Assembly (NCBI RefSeq): GCF_002860325.1
Contig: NZ_PKOJ01000009.1
Location: 62,001-126,000, forward strand
Source of the DNA: Neptunicoccus cionae
GTDB taxonomy: Bacteria; Pseudomonadota; Alphaproteobacteria; Rhodobacterales; Rhodobacteraceae
Length of the DNA: 64,000 nt
Direction of reading: 5' to 3'
In this document: positions 1-9,409 of the stretch, in pieces
Layout: each line of letters opens with the position of its first letter
Position numbering within the stretch: position 1 is the stretch's first letter
Position numbers and translations under genes: made by a program
Notes under the pieces: model-generated
The model's input: only the letters and a program-made list of their open reading frames with translations
Told to the model about the DNA's origin: nothing
The model's database searches: none

Positions 1-1
1 T

Positions 2-1966
2 CCCGCGGCGGATGTTGCGACCGTCTGGGAGGCTTGGCTCGAGCCCCAAATGACCGAGGCCTTCGTTGCAGCAGCGCCAAACTATGGTGTGACTGTGGGC
101 GCGGATCGGCTGGAGTTTCCCGAAGATACAGTGGTGGTCGTCCAGGCCGATCGCAATCAGCTTGCCCAAGCCGTCCGGCGACTGGGTGGCGTACGCGCAC
201 TTGCCGCTCCGACCATCACAGCGGATTTCTTCGACGGCTTGCCGGTGGCCGAACAGGCGCAGTGGGTCGACGAGCTCGCGGGCCGTACGACCTACACTGA
301 CAATCCCGATCCTGGCTACGTTACGCTTTTGGATACCGGTGTCAGTCGCGCGCATCCTCTCATTCAGCCAGCGCTCAGCGTGGATGACCGACATGCCGCC
401 AACCCGGCCTGGGGACTGGAGGATGTGAAGGGCCATGGCACAGAGATGGGAGGACTTGCGCTCTTTGGCGATCTGACGCTGAAACTGCACCAGGCGAACC
501 CAGTTAAGGTCGTGAACCGTTTGGAATCCGTGAAGCTGCTGCCTGATGCAGGGATGAACCCGCATCATCTCCTTGGCGCGGTGACCAAGCAGGCTATCAA
601 TACAGTAGAACAGGTTGGCCACCGACGCCGTACATTTGCCATGACGACGACGACAGGTGAGGATACGCCGCACGACGGAGCTCCCACCTCCTGGTCAACG
701 GAAGTCGATCAGCTTGCCGCCGGTGTATCAGGTGACATCAAACAACAGCGCTTGGTACTTGTTTCGGCAGGGAATACCGACAACTTCACCTTTGGTGCCG
801 GAAACTACCTCGACCGATGCGATCACGAGGACAACGAAATCGAATCGCCGGCCCAGGCGTGGAATGTTTTGTCTGTCGGAGCTTTTACAGAGAAAACCGT
901 ACTGCCAGACGGAGAGCTGGCCCAAGCGCTTGCACCATTCGGCGACTTGTCGCCAGCTTCGAGAACTGCATCGTGGTCGTCCCACTGGCCGAACAAGCCG
1001 GATGTCGTCCTTGAGGGTGGAAACTGGGCGCTAAGTGCCATGCCTCCGCCAATGCGGCACGGATGGTTATCACTCCTTTCGACGCACCACAGTTATCCGG
1101 TCCGATCCTTCACATTCACCTTCGACACTAGCGCTGCGACAGCGCTTGCAGCGAAGGATGTAACGGAACTCTGGTCTGACTATCCGACGCTTTGGCCCGA
1201 GACAGTCCGTGGTCTCTATGTGTCTTCAGCGCGGTGGACGCAGCAGATGCGTGCACATCTGCCAGCCCAGCCAAACAAGGGTCATTACACGCCACTTTTT
1301 CAGCGCTATGGATATGGTGTGCCGGACATGGCCCGTGCCCGCCGCAGTGCGTCGAACGCGCTGACCCTCATCGTGGAAGATACGATTACGCCTTACGGGA
1401 TTTCTGAAAAGACCGGCGGTGATGTCCACAACGAGATGAAGCTGTTCGCCCTTCCCTGGCCCGTTGAGGCTTTGCGCGCGCTCGGCAATGCCGATGTGAC
1501 CTTACGGGTGGCACTCAGCAGCTTTATCGCTCCGAACCCGTCCGAGGCCTCGCGCGGCGTTCGATATCGCTACGCGTCCCACAATCTACGTTTCCAACTC
1601 AATCGCGCTGGCGAGAGCGAAGCCCAGTTCCTGGCTCGGATCAGCAAGGCGGCCGAACAGCCTGATGGTCCCGCTAGCTACGAAGATGATCTTTGGGACT
1701 ACGGTAGCAATCGGCGTCATGTCGGATCGCTGCATATCGATCAACTGACATGCAAGGCGTCAGATCTAGCAAGGCGGAACTTGTTGGCCGTTCACCCAGT
1801 CACTGGATGGTGGAAATCGAAAAAGCTTCTCGCTGAAGGTTTGCCTTCTGTGCGCTATGCATTGATCGTGGAAATCGATGCGGAAGAGTCGGAGACCGAG
1901 CTCTATGCCGAGGTTCAAGTTGCTGTTGACGCCTTGATTGCCGCTCAAGCGGTTGTACAAGTCTGA
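2..1966 (+). CDS. S8 (subtilisin-like) peptidase, 5'-truncated by the window edge
   Basis: The reading frame is open to the first bases of the window, so the ATG at 50 is probably internal and the gene starts upstream. Counting from that ATG, the catalytic Asp is D95 in LLDTGV, the His is H129 in GHGTEMGG, the oxyanion Asn lies in SAGN near 242 and the nucleophile is S361 in FDTSAATALAA. The usual G of GTSxA is D here. No signal peptide can be judged. A C-terminal part of about 270 residues follows the protease fold. Family knowledge: long S8 peptidases of this sort often follow an AAA ATPase gene in defence or accessory islands, but the upstream gene is outside the window. The protease fold is secure; the substrate and role are unknown. 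Confidence 0.85.
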   Translation, partial: PAADVATVWEAWLEPQMTEAFVAAAPNYGVTVGADRLEFPEDTVVVVQADRNQLAQAVRRLGGVRALAAPTITADFFDGLPVAEQAQWVDELAGRTTYTDNPDPGYVTLLDTGVSRAHPLIQPALSVDDRHAANPAWGLEDVKGHGTEMGGLALFGDLTLKLHQANPVKVVNRLESVKLLPDAGMNPHHLLGAVTKQAINTVEQVGHRRRTFAMTTTTGEDTPHDGAPTSWSTEVDQLAAGVSGDIKQQRLVLVSAGNTDNFTFGAGNYLDRCDHEDNEIESPAQAWNVLSVGAFTEKTVLPDGELAQALAPFGDLSPASRTASWSSHWPNKPDVVLEGGNWALSAMPPPMRHGWLSLLSTHHSYPVRSFTFTFDTSAATALAAKDVTELWSDYPTLWPETVRGLYVSSARWTQQMRAHLPAQPNKGHYTPLFQRYGYGVPDMARARRSASNALTLIVEDTITPYGISEKTGGDVHNEMKLFALPWPVEALRALGNADVTLRVALSSFIAPNPSEASRGVRYRYASHNLRFQLNRAGESEAQFLARISKAAEQPDGPASYEDDLWDYGSNRRHVGSLHIDQLTCKASDLARRNLLAVHPVTGWWKSKKLLAEGLPSVRYALIVEIDAEESETELYAEVQVAVDALIAAQAVVQV

Positions 1967-2070
1967 CTGTATTGGAGACCCCGCGCAGCGCTCCCTATCT
2001 CGGCATCGCATCTACATCGGGCCTCCACATGAAATGGCAGTTCGATCGCTCTATTGAAACAAACACAGCA

Positions 2071-2102
2071 AAAGGGGAACCGTGATCTCACGGCTCCCCT
2101 TT
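2071..2102. terminator. Bidirectional intrinsic terminator
   Basis: A long inverted repeat separates two convergent genes. The outer arms AAAGGGG and CCCCTTT enclose inner arms CCGTGA and TCACGG, with small symmetric bulges and a 2-nt centre. On the minus strand the 3' arm is followed by TTTT; on the plus strand it ends in TTT. It lies 105 bp after the peptidase stop and 31 bp from the stop of the convergent DUF736 gene. Confidence 0.8.
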
Positions 2103-2132
2103 CGGTTCAGATCGTCTATTCTTACGCGTTGA

Positions 2133-2861
2133 TCACGCGACCAGCGACAGCCCCGCGCCTGCGTCCTGCGGCTGCTCACCGCTGTCGATGAACGGGATGA
2201 TGGAGAAGGCCTGCCCGCCGCGCTGCTCTTCGTTCTGCACGGCGTTCACGCGCAGGTCGCCATCGGGCGTGTTGATCAGCAGCGACAGGTAGTCATTGCC
2301 CGTGCGGCTGCTTTTCGCCATCCAGGCCGAGCCGACGCGGATCGGTGTGCCCCGGGGCGAGCTGACCTCGATACGGTAATCGGGGTGGGTTTCCTCGGAT
2401 TTGTAGCTGTTCTCGATCAGCATGAACTCCAGATCGAACATCATGTTGGCGATGTAGCCGGTGAAGGCGTTGTCGGCGTCCATGGCGGTGAGCTCCCCCG
2501 AGATCGAGCCGGATTTCATCAGGCCGTTCGAGACCAGAGGGATGATCTCGAATTCGCCGCTTTGGGCCGCGCGCGCCTCTTTCGTCTGCACCGCGTTGAC
2601 CCGGAAGGGGCCCAAGCCGACATCGATCTGCATCGAGATGTAGGGGTTGCCGCTGGTGTTGCCGGTCTCGTTCCAGGCCGTGCCGATGCGCACCTTGCGG
2701 CCTGATTTGTTGACTGCCGTCACGTCAAAATCCGGGCTGCGTTCGGACATCTTGGCCCGCGCCTCCAACTGGATGGCGATGTCAAAGCGCGTCGAGTGGA
2801 TCATGCCGGTGTACTGAGCGGCTGCGGTCTCGACATTGCGGGTGAGGGTTCCTGCGAACAT
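2133..2861 (-). CDS. DUF736 family protein with two DUF736-like repeats
   Basis: This 242-residue protein carries two DUF736-like units, at roughly residues 60-110 (VRIGTAW...NPYISMQID...RVNAVQ) and 170-220 (IRVGSAW...NDYLSLLIN...LRVNAVQ). DUF736 proteins are small and common on alphaproteobacterial plasmids and integrative elements; their function is unknown. The start at 2861 is chosen because AAAGGAAAC lies just upstream; an in-frame extension to 2945 has no such site. A copy of the block-wide upstream element lies about 90 bp before the start. The tandem repeat makes it about twice the usual DUF736 length. Confidence 0.8.
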   Translation of the reverse strand: MFAGTLTRNVETAAAQYTGMIHSTRFDIAIQLEARAKMSERSPDFDVTAVNKSGRKVRIGTAWNETGNTSGNPYISMQIDVGLGPFRVNAVQTKEARAAQSGEFEIIPLVSNGLMKSGSISGELTAMDADNAFTGYIANMMFDLEFMLIENSYKSEETHPDYRIEVSSPRGTPIRVGSAWMAKSSRTGNDYLSLLINTPDGDLRVNAVQNEEQRGGQAFSIIPFIDSGEQPQDAGAGLSLVA

Positions 2862-2950
2862 GGGATGTTTCCTTTTGGATTGGCCGGTGCCTGACGTCCT
2901 TGCCAGCGCATCCGGGATTGCTTTTTCGACCCCTCCTGGGATCACAAACC

Positions 2951-2974
2951 AGAAAGCTCGCTTTCCTTTCTTCC
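2951..2974 (-). promoter_or_regulatory. Shared upstream element, copy 1 (before the DUF736 gene)
   Basis: On the minus strand this reads AAAGGAAAGCGAGCTTTC, with AAAGC/GCTTT arms, followed by TGGTTTGTGATCCC. It matches four other copies ahead of mobile-block genes (7619, 15512, 16011, 19540). It sits between the small gene ending at 2986 and the DUF736 start. Confidence 0.5.
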
Positions 2975-2985
2975 CAACCTTCAGT

Positions 2986-3291
2986 TCAGCGCTGTCGCCT
3001 GAGAGATTGTGCCACCTCCCCGCCGGGTACGACGCCCCTCCCCTGCCCGTCTGCTCTCAGTTGGCTGTCCTGGCTCTTCTCGTCGCCACCCTCCGGTCCA
3101 GCGATAAAGAACTCTGCTTCCTCCCCGTTCAACCGCTGCCCGCTCCGGTCGGTCAGCCCGAAGGTGCTGCCGTTCGGCTCAAACGTAATCAGGTATTGGC
3201 CGAGGCTGTCCTTGTGCACGCGGTAGCCGGTGTTGGCCCAATGCACGGTCCGACCGGCATCGATGGCGGCTTTGATCTCTTCGAGTGTCAT
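2986..3291 (-). CDS. Small conserved mobile-element protein, unknown function
   Basis: This is a 101-residue protein starting MTLEEIKAAIDAGRTVHWAN. The first 63 residues or so look like a compact family I associate with alphaproteobacterial integrative elements and plasmids (core HWANTGYRV...FEPNGSTFGLTDR). The C-terminal 38 residues are Gly/Gln/Arg-rich and look non-conserved. The start at 3291 is supported by GAGGGGAC just upstream and lies 14 bp after the stop of the helicase gene, so the two are probably co-transcribed. No catalytic motif is visible and no function can be assigned. Confidence 0.7.
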   Translation of the reverse strand: MTLEEIKAAIDAGRTVHWANTGYRVHKDSLGQYLITFEPNGSTFGLTDRSGQRLNGEEAEFFIAGPEGGDEKSQDSQLRADGQGRGVVPGGEVAQSLRRQR

Positions 3292-3305
3292 GATCGTCCC
3301 CTCGC

Positions 3306-6300
3306 CTATTCTGCTGCCACTGAAGTTACGTCCCGCGTGGCGTCTGGTCCGGTTCCAACAATCCGGGAGAGGATGCCCAATGTGTCGATCCCATCCCCAT
3401 GCGGCAGGAACACCCGCAACTGGAAGGCGATGATCTCCGTGAAACACCCCATGGCCTTGAGACCTTCAATCATGCCCCGATCCGCACCGCCCAGCTCGAG
3501 ACGCATCTCGCCTGCGACCCGGCGACGGGTCAGGGTGAGACCCTGGCCCAGATCGACCGGCGCCGTGGTGCCGAGCGCAGCGGTCAACATCTCCTGCGGT
3601 GTTTGCGGGTTTGAGACGAGGAAGCGGGCGCGCAGCGCGGCCGCCCCTTCTTCGCTCAGCGTGCGCCCGATCATCGCTGTCGCCCCGTCCGGCGTGACCC
3701 TGTAGATGCGTTCATTGGTGGTCGGGATGTCCTTCCAGATCGGCAACAGCAGTCCTGTCAACAGGTAGAGCTTGGTCGTGGTGGTCTTGGGCAGGGATGC
3801 GGCCTCGGCATCCCAAAGTCCTGCAAACTCGGGCCTTCCGATGTCTTCCCAGGCCGAGGACTCGAAGCGCGTCTCTTCGAGGTAGCTGGAGCCATTGGGC
3901 CGCACCGCCTTGCGCATGAGCGTGACGATATCCTCGTCATACATCTGCATGGGCCGCGCCGAGATGAGCGCCGCGCGGCCAGACGCTCGGTTGACCATCG
4001 GCAGCTTGTCGGGATTGCGCGACATGGCCTCTTCGGCCCCAAGGACGTGGACCGGGTCGGTCACCTCCAGCCCGATGATCCGCGTCACGGCGCCGGATTT
4101 CGGGCAGGTCCAGAGATCCTCTGTGGAGACCTGTTCGATCTTTTCGCCGCGCAGGGTTTCCACGCCGAGATCGAGCGTGCCCGCCGCGCGCGCACGTTCC
4201 GTCTGATCAGCAATCCGGCGCATGAACTCGGCAAAGAGTGCGTTCTGCATGTGGATGGGCAGGGCAAGCACCCGGTTGAGAAACCGCTGGATCGGGGGAA
4301 GCTCCTCAAGGAGCACCCCATCCTTGTCGATCAGCCGCAGGGCCGTCCAGTCGGTGAAGCTCTCGTGGCTCATCGCCTCAGCGCGCCCGGCGGCAAGATC
4401 GGCGAAATACCCACGCAGAGCCGCCCGTGCGATCGGGCTTTCGAGATTGTCCTCCTCGCGGAACATGCCTTGCGAGCCGGTCTCGCGCTGACCCTTGGTC
4501 AAGGCCCCTAGCTGGTCGAGGCGCTTGGCTATAGTCGAGGTGAAACGCTTTTCGCCATGCACATCTGAGGTGCAGACCCGGAAGAAGGGCGCGCTTACCT
4601 GGGCCGAGCGATGCGTACGGCCCAGCCCCTGGATGGCCGCATCGGCGCGCCAGCCGGGCTCCAGCAGGTAGTGCCGCCGCCGTTTCTGGTTCTTCGCCGT
4701 TTGCGCCGCGTGATAGGACCGGCCCGTGCCACCCGCATCGGAGAAGATCAGGATGTTCTTCTCGCCTTCCATGAAGGCTTGGGTCTCGGAGGAATTGCTG
4801 CTGGCGGCGCGCTTCTCGATGAAGAGATGACCATCCTCGGCCTTCAAAGGGCGGATGGAGCGCCCGGTGACTTCGGCTACGGCTTCATCGCCGAAGGCCC
4901 AGAGGATCTGATCGAGCGCCGAGGGGATCGGCGCCAGTGTCATCAGTTCCATCATTGCCGCATCGCGCAGGGCGAGCGCCTCGCGCGAGACGACCAGCGC
5001 GCCGGTCTCGTCGCGCAAGGGTTCCGCCACCATGTTGCCGTCGATCTCGACCAGCTTTTGCGCATGGATCGGGAAGGCCTGTTCGAGGTAGCCCAGAACA
5101 TAGTCGCGCGGCGTCAAGGCACCCTCGACGAGTTCATCCTCCGGGTCCATCGCCTCAAGCCGACGCTTCAGCAGGCTCTCGCCTGTCGAGACAACCTGGA
5201 TGACGCAAGCATTGCCTGCCGCCAGGTCGTCCTTGATCGCACGGATGATGGTCGGGGCTTTCATGCCCATCAGGAGATGGTTGAAGAAGCGCTGCTTCGT
5301 GCTCTCGAAGCGGGACTTGGCCGAGGCGCGTGCGGCCGACGCATTAGTTTCCCCCGAGGCGTCGTTGACGCCGGTCGCAGTCAGCGCCGCTTCAAGATTG
5401 TGGTGGATCATCCGAAAAGCACCCGCGTATGCGTCGTAGATCTCGATCTGGGCCGGGGTCAGCGCGTGTTCGAGCACGTCATACTCCACCCCATCAAAAC
5501 TGAGGGCACGCGCCGTGTAGAGCCCGAGCGTCTTGAGATCGCGCGCGACCACCTCCATGGCAGCGACGCCGCCTGCCTCCATCGCAGAAACGAAGCTCTC
5601 GCGGCTTGGGAAGGGGTATTCGGGGCCCTGCCCCCAGAGCCCCAGCCGCGCGGCATAGGCGAGGTTGTGGACGCTCGTCGCACCCGTGGCCGAGATGTAG
5701 AAGACGCGAGCGCGGGGTGCTGCCAGTTGCAGCCGGAGGCCAGCAAGGCCCTGCTGGGAGGGTTTGACCCCCCTGCCCTGCTCGGACCCTGCCGCGTTCT
5801 GCATGGCATGGGCCTCATCAAAAGCGAGGACGCCTTCAAAGTCTGCGCCCATCCAGTCGAGGATCTGGCTCAGTCGCGTGGTGCCGCATTTGCCCGCGGA
5901 CCGCAGCGTGGCGTAGGTGACGAAGAGGATACCGTCACCCATAGGGACGGGCTGGTCCGGTTTCCATTTGGAGAGCGGCTGGATGTCGGCTGGCGAGCCG
6001 CCGAGATCGGTCCAGTCGCGGATGGCATCCTCGATGAGCGTGGCGGATTTGGAGACCCAGATCGCCTTCCTGCGCCCGGAAAGCCAGTTCACGAGAATGA
6101 GCCCCGCGCATTCGCGGCCCTTGCCGCAACCGGTGCCGTCGCCGAGGAAATAGCCAAGGCGATAGGCACGTGCATCCGGGTCATCATCGGTGCGCGTCAG
6201 CTTGGTCTGGTCGTCATCGATCGTAAACCGCCCCGGCAGGTCGCGCCCATGGGCATCGTGTGCCATGATGATGGTCTCGAGCTGCGCCTCGGAGAGATCT

Positions 6301-7580
6301 CCCTCCTCGATCAACCGTGTGGGCAGGCGCAAGTCATCACTGCCCGTGTTTGAGGGCATGGGCGGTGCAACCGAGGCCATGGCGATGCTTTCGACGAGCG
6401 GGGTGGGATGTTCCTGGGCACCCGCGATCTCGATCCGCTGCGGACGATAGCGCGCATAGATGTCCGAGATCGGCGTGTTGTCGCGCGGGATATCAAGGCT
6501 CGTGAAAACTAGCGGGACAACGGCATTGGCCCGGGGTTTTGAGGCGGCGACAGGCGCAGCGGCGGTCTTGCGCGGAACAGAGGATGGAACGGTCGGCCGC
6601 CCGTTAGGGATCGCCGCTGCCTGTTGTACGGGGCGCATCTCGGTCCTGGTTGCGGCCACGGCATCGACATATGCCAAGGCTTCATCCAGATCCCGTACAG
6701 TGACGCGGATCATTTCGCCGTCCTCCTGCACCTTGTCAAAGACCATCAGCTGGGTTTCGACAGAGGTGCCGAGCTTGCGGTAGACCTGCCCCGACATCGT
6801 CAACGCCAAGCGCGGCGTCAGGAGACCGCAGGCGCGTGACCAATGCGCGGCATCGCGTTCGGGCGTGAATCCCGGCGGCATGATCGCCACCAGCCGCCCA
6901 CCGGGCGCGAGACGCTTTGCAGCCGCGATGAGATGTTTGGCGGCGATGTGCTTGTCCCGCGACCGATCGACCGAGGAGGCGAAGGGCGGATTCATCACCA
7001 CGACGTCGGGTAGAACCGGCGTCTGCAGCAGATCATCGATATGCTCACCGTCATGGCCCGTCACCTCGCCGCCGAAAACCGCGCGCAGGAGGCGCTGGCG
7101 AAAGGGGTCGATCTCGTTGAGCAGAAGCGTGGCACCGGCCCGGGCGGCGAAAGCAGCCAGGGCACCGGTGCCAGCCGAGGGCTCCAGCACGGTCTCGCCC
7201 TTGCGGATCGCTGCGGCCCGCACCGCCATGGTCGCGAATGGCAGCGGCGTGGAAAATTGCTGCAGCCGGATCTGCTGCTCGGAGCGGCGGGTTTCCGTCA
7301 GCAGCCGTGAGGCAAGCAGCCTTGCAGCGGCGATGTCACCTGCCGCGCCGTCCCCACGCAGCAGCACCTGAACAGCCGCGGCCTGCATCAGGTCATAGGC
7401 CATGCGCCAGTCCCAGGCACCGCCGGCATCGCTGCCATGGAACGTCTCGCGCATGATGCGCGCGAGCGCTGAGCTGCGCAGGGGTTGGAGGTCGACCTCC
7501 GCGCAGATCTTCGCGAGGACGGAGACGAGGTCAGGGTGGGGGATTGAGAGAGCCGGGTTTGCCGGTTTGGGCTTAGACAT
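3306..7580 (-). CDS. Strawberry-notch-like NTPase/helicase fused to an N-terminal DNA methyltransferase domain
   Basis: This is a 1424-residue multidomain protein. Residues about 100-290 form a Rossmann methyltransferase with SAM motif I LEPSAGTGAL (132-141) and the N6-adenine motif NPPF (197-200). A linker follows, then an SF2-type core with a P-loop-like GDGTGCGKGR near 480, a DEAH box in FDEAHAMQN near 590, and a C-terminal helicase half with QGLGRTHRS. Strawberry-notch-like NTPases with this architecture are common on alphaproteobacterial plasmids and integrative elements and are thought to act on DNA. The start at 7580 has AAAGGAAACCCCC directly before ATG. The small gene at 2986-3291 follows by 14 bp. 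Whether it modifies element DNA or only remodels it is unknown. Confidence 0.9.
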   Translation of the reverse strand: MSKPKPANPALSIPHPDLVSVLAKICAEVDLQPLRSSALARIMRETFHGSDAGGAWDWRMAYDLMQAAAVQVLLRGDGAAGDIAAARLLASRLLTETRRSEQQIRLQQFSTPLPFATMAVRAAAIRKGETVLEPSAGTGALAAFAARAGATLLLNEIDPFRQRLLRAVFGGEVTGHDGEHIDDLLQTPVLPDVVVMNPPFASSVDRSRDKHIAAKHLIAAAKRLAPGGRLVAIMPPGFTPERDAAHWSRACGLLTPRLALTMSGQVYRKLGTSVETQLMVFDKVQEDGEMIRVTVRDLDEALAYVDAVAATRTEMRPVQQAAAIPNGRPTVPSSVPRKTAAAPVAASKPRANAVVPLVFTSLDIPRDNTPISDIYARYRPQRIEIAGAQEHPTPLVESIAMASVAPPMPSNTGSDDLRLPTRLIEEGDLSEAQLETIIMAHDAHGRDLPGRFTIDDDQTKLTRTDDDPDARAYRLGYFLGDGTGCGKGRECAGLILVNWLSGRRKAIWVSKSATLIEDAIRDWTDLGGSPADIQPLSKWKPDQPVPMGDGILFVTYATLRSAGKCGTTRLSQILDWMGADFEGVLAFDEAHAMQNAAGSEQGRGVKPSQQGLAGLRLQLAAPRARVFYISATGATSVHNLAYAARLGLWGQGPEYPFPSRESFVSAMEAGGVAAMEVVARDLKTLGLYTARALSFDGVEYDVLEHALTPAQIEIYDAYAGAFRMIHHNLEAALTATGVNDASGETNASAARASAKSRFESTKQRFFNHLLMGMKAPTIIRAIKDDLAAGNACVIQVVSTGESLLKRRLEAMDPEDELVEGALTPRDYVLGYLEQAFPIHAQKLVEIDGNMVAEPLRDETGALVVSREALALRDAAMMELMTLAPIPSALDQILWAFGDEAVAEVTGRSIRPLKAEDGHLFIEKRAASSNSSETQAFMEGEKNILIFSDAGGTGRSYHAAQTAKNQKRRRHYLLEPGWRADAAIQGLGRTHRSAQVSAPFFRVCTSDVHGEKRFTSTIAKRLDQLGALTKGQRETGSQGMFREEDNLESPIARAALRGYFADLAAGRAEAMSHESFTDWTALRLIDKDGVLLEELPPIQRFLNRVLALPIHMQNALFAEFMRRIADQTERARAAGTLDLGVETLRGEKIEQVSTEDLWTCPKSGAVTRIIGLEVTDPVHVLGAEEAMSRNPDKLPMVNRASGRAALISARPMQMYDEDIVTLMRKAVRPNGSSYLEETRFESSAWEDIGRPEFAGLWDAEAASLPKTTTTKLYLLTGLLLPIWKDIPTTNERIYRVTPDGATAMIGRTLSEEGAAALRARFLVSNPQTPQEMLTAALGTTAPVDLGQGLTLTRRRVAGEMRLELGGADRGMIEGLKAMGCFTEIIAFQLRVFLPHGDGIDTLGILSRIVGTGPDATRDVTSVAAE

Positions 7581-7618
7581 GGGGGTTTCCTTTGGATCAG
7601 GGTCTGAGTTCCAAAGGA

Positions 7619-7641
7619 CAAAAAGCCCGCTTTCGCTTTTC
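7619..7641 (-). promoter_or_regulatory. Shared upstream element, copy 2 (before the helicase-methyltransferase gene)
   Basis: The minus strand reads AAAAGCGAAAGCGGGCTTTT followed by TGTCC. This is the best copy of the shared element, about 40 bp upstream of the start at 7580. The core AAAGCGGGCTTT has AAAGC/GCTTT dyad symmetry. Confidence 0.55.
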
Positions 7642-7682
7642 AGGGTGACGGGGGTCAGACCGCGCTGCCCCCCAAGGCTTGG

Positions 7683-7835
7683 TCAGGACTTGGGTTCGAC
7701 CTGCCGCTTCGCATCAATCAATGCCTGTGCGGCCTGCATCACCTGAACCTGAGATGTTCCCGAGCGTGCATCCTCCAGCGCGGCCTGCACCTGCGCGCAA
7801 AACCAGGCGTCATACGAATTCGCTTTAGCGACCAC
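7683..7835 (-). CDS. Short antitoxin-like protein (stability-determinant/RelB-like C-terminus), probably truncated
   Basis: This 50-residue protein starts at a GTG preceded by GAGGAG with 7-nt spacing. The pattern NSYDAWFCAQVQAALEDARSG...ALIDAKR resembles the C-terminal half of RelB/stability-determinant antitoxins (typical YDxWFRxKVQxALxDPRPGxPH). Family members are usually 80-90 residues, so the N-terminal DNA-binding part seems to be missing, and no toxin gene is adjacent. It may be a remnant. An upstream in-frame extension to 7907 exists but lacks a convincing ribosome site. Confidence 0.5.
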   Translation of the reverse strand: MVAKANSYDAWFCAQVQAALEDARSGTSQVQVMQAAQALIDAKRQVEPKS

Positions 7836-8224
7836 GGAAGTGCTCCTCGAGACCCGGGCCGAGAAGCCTGCCGAGGTCATCGGGCATGTCTGCAACGCGC
7901 ACAGCAATTGGGAAACGGTGCCCCGTCAGGTGAGGCGCGCCTTGTTCATCGGTGCCGAAATCCGGCCCTTCCTTATCCGTTGGGTCCATTGCGATTTCTT
8001 CCACTTTACTATGGGTCGTTGCTACATCACCCAGCGTGGTGACGTAAACGGCAATGCCATTGTGGTCAAATCAAGTCGGGCCACTTAGGATTCGAATTCC
8101 GGAGGGGGCAGAATCCTACGTGAAGCTCAAAGCCGCCGTTCATTGAAAGCGCGGCGAAATCTGACTCAGAGCCCAAACTGACCGATGCTGCGCGACCCAC
8201 GAATGTCTGCTAGCGATGTAAAGT
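7836..8224. other. Intergenic stretch without a recognisable gene
   Basis: These 389 bp separate the mobile block from the monooxygenase operon. I see no convincing coding frame, hairpin with a T-run or long repeat here. The segment probably marks the border of an insertion. Confidence 0.4.
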
Positions 8225-9409
8225 TTAAGCCTCCTTAGCCAGTAGATTTCCGAACGGGTTTGCCCACCCGACTGCCATCGCTTTGGCAAGGATACCAAAG
8301 TCAGCAGACTTGCTTGCTTCATCACGCGCACGGCAAAACTCAGGGTCGTCACTAAATACAGTCTGTGCGAATTGACGGCCTGCCATTGTGATCCCTGCGG
8401 TTCTTGCATGTCGAGTGTCCGTGAAATTTTGGAACGCTTTCAGTGTGTCTCTGCCGCTCTGCTCCAGTGCTCGCGCAATGTGCCAAGCGTCTTCGATGGC
8501 TTGGCATGCCCCCTGTCCGGAGGTCGGAAGCGGAGCGTGCGCCGCATCACCAATGAGTATCAGGTTATTTCGGTGCCAAGTTTCGACGGGGTCGTGATCA
8601 TGAACATAGATCTTGTTGATCTTATGTGTTGGCGTGTCCCGTATCAGATCTGTGACCTGAGTTGGCCACGCGTTGAACACGGCCAACATCTCGTCCTTAT
8701 AGTATTCTGGCTTATTTTCTCCTACCTTACTGGCAGTAACGCCTGCTGCCCAATAGGCGCTCTGGGGCGACAAGGGAACAATCCCAAACCGTGCGCCTAC
8801 TCCCCAAAAATCGAAAATGACCTTGTTGTCTATGTCACTTTGCTCAGTCTCAATTATGCCAACCCAGTTTATGAACTTTTGAAAAACGGGGGTATTGTGC
8901 CCCAGAACATATTGCCGAGACGGAGAGTTCATTCGCCCCTCAGCCCCAATAATGATCTCTGGTGTGAGGACAAGCCCTGATCGAAACCGGATACTTGCCT
9001 TCGTCACATCGCTCTTAGATGTCAATTCAGCAACTTCCTGGCTGAAATGAACGCGGCCACCGACCTCAAGGAAGGCGTGATACATGACGTCAATCAGGGC
9101 GCTGCGTGATATGGACAAACTGCCGCCCCCGATTTGTTCGTTGATCATTTCGATGTCGAGGTTTCCGAGCGCTTGCCCAGACGAAGAGACTCTACGCATC
9201 TGGTTTGGTGCGCCAGACAGTTTCTTGATCCTTGGCAATAGCCCTAGTTGTTTCAAAACAAGCGTTGCGTTTGGCCACAGAACAACGCCTGCACCGATTG
9301 TTGCTGGTGAAGCCCTTCGCTCAAAGATTTCCACATTGAACCCACGTTGAATAAGAGCAATCCCACTACACAAACCAGCAACACCTGCGCCCAGAATGAC
9401 TACTTTCAT
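8225..9409 (-). CDS. FAD-dependent aromatic-hydroxylase-type monooxygenase
   Basis: This 394-residue protein has the group A flavin monooxygenase layout. An N-terminal dinucleotide fold holds LGAGVAGLCSG (6-16) and ends in EIFERR. The middle site IIGAEGRMN is a variant of the usual DG motif. The C-terminal GDAAHAPLPTSGQG binds FAD and reports this PF01494 family (salicylate-hydroxylase-like). It is predicted to hydroxylate an aromatic or quinone-like substrate with NAD(P)H and O2 in the cytoplasm. Its ATG overlaps the stop of the SDR gene by 4 bp, so the two are translated together under the upstream MarR regulator. The substrate is not readable. Confidence 0.85.
   Translation of the reverse strand: MKVVILGAGVAGLCSGIALIQRGFNVEIFERRASPATIGAGVVLWPNATLVLKQLGLLPRIKKLSGAPNQMRRVSSSGQALGNLDIEMINEQIGGGSLSISRSALIDVMYHAFLEVGGRVHFSQEVAELTSKSDVTKASIRFRSGLVLTPEIIIGAEGRMNSPSRQYVLGHNTPVFQKFINWVGIIETEQSDIDNKVIFDFWGVGARFGIVPLSPQSAYWAAGVTASKVGENKPEYYKDEMLAVFNAWPTQVTDLIRDTPTHKINKIYVHDHDPVETWHRNNLILIGDAAHAPLPTSGQGACQAIEDAWHIARALEQSGRDTLKAFQNFTDTRHARTAGITMAGRQFAQTVFSDDPEFCRARDEASKSADFGILAKAMAVGWANPFGNLLAKEA

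Noticed and set aside
4611-6353. 580-codon open frame on the plus strand inside the helicase-methyltransferase gene
   Set aside because: It is the antisense of a well-supported 1424-residue gene and has no family resemblance; long open antisense frames are common in GC-rich DNA.
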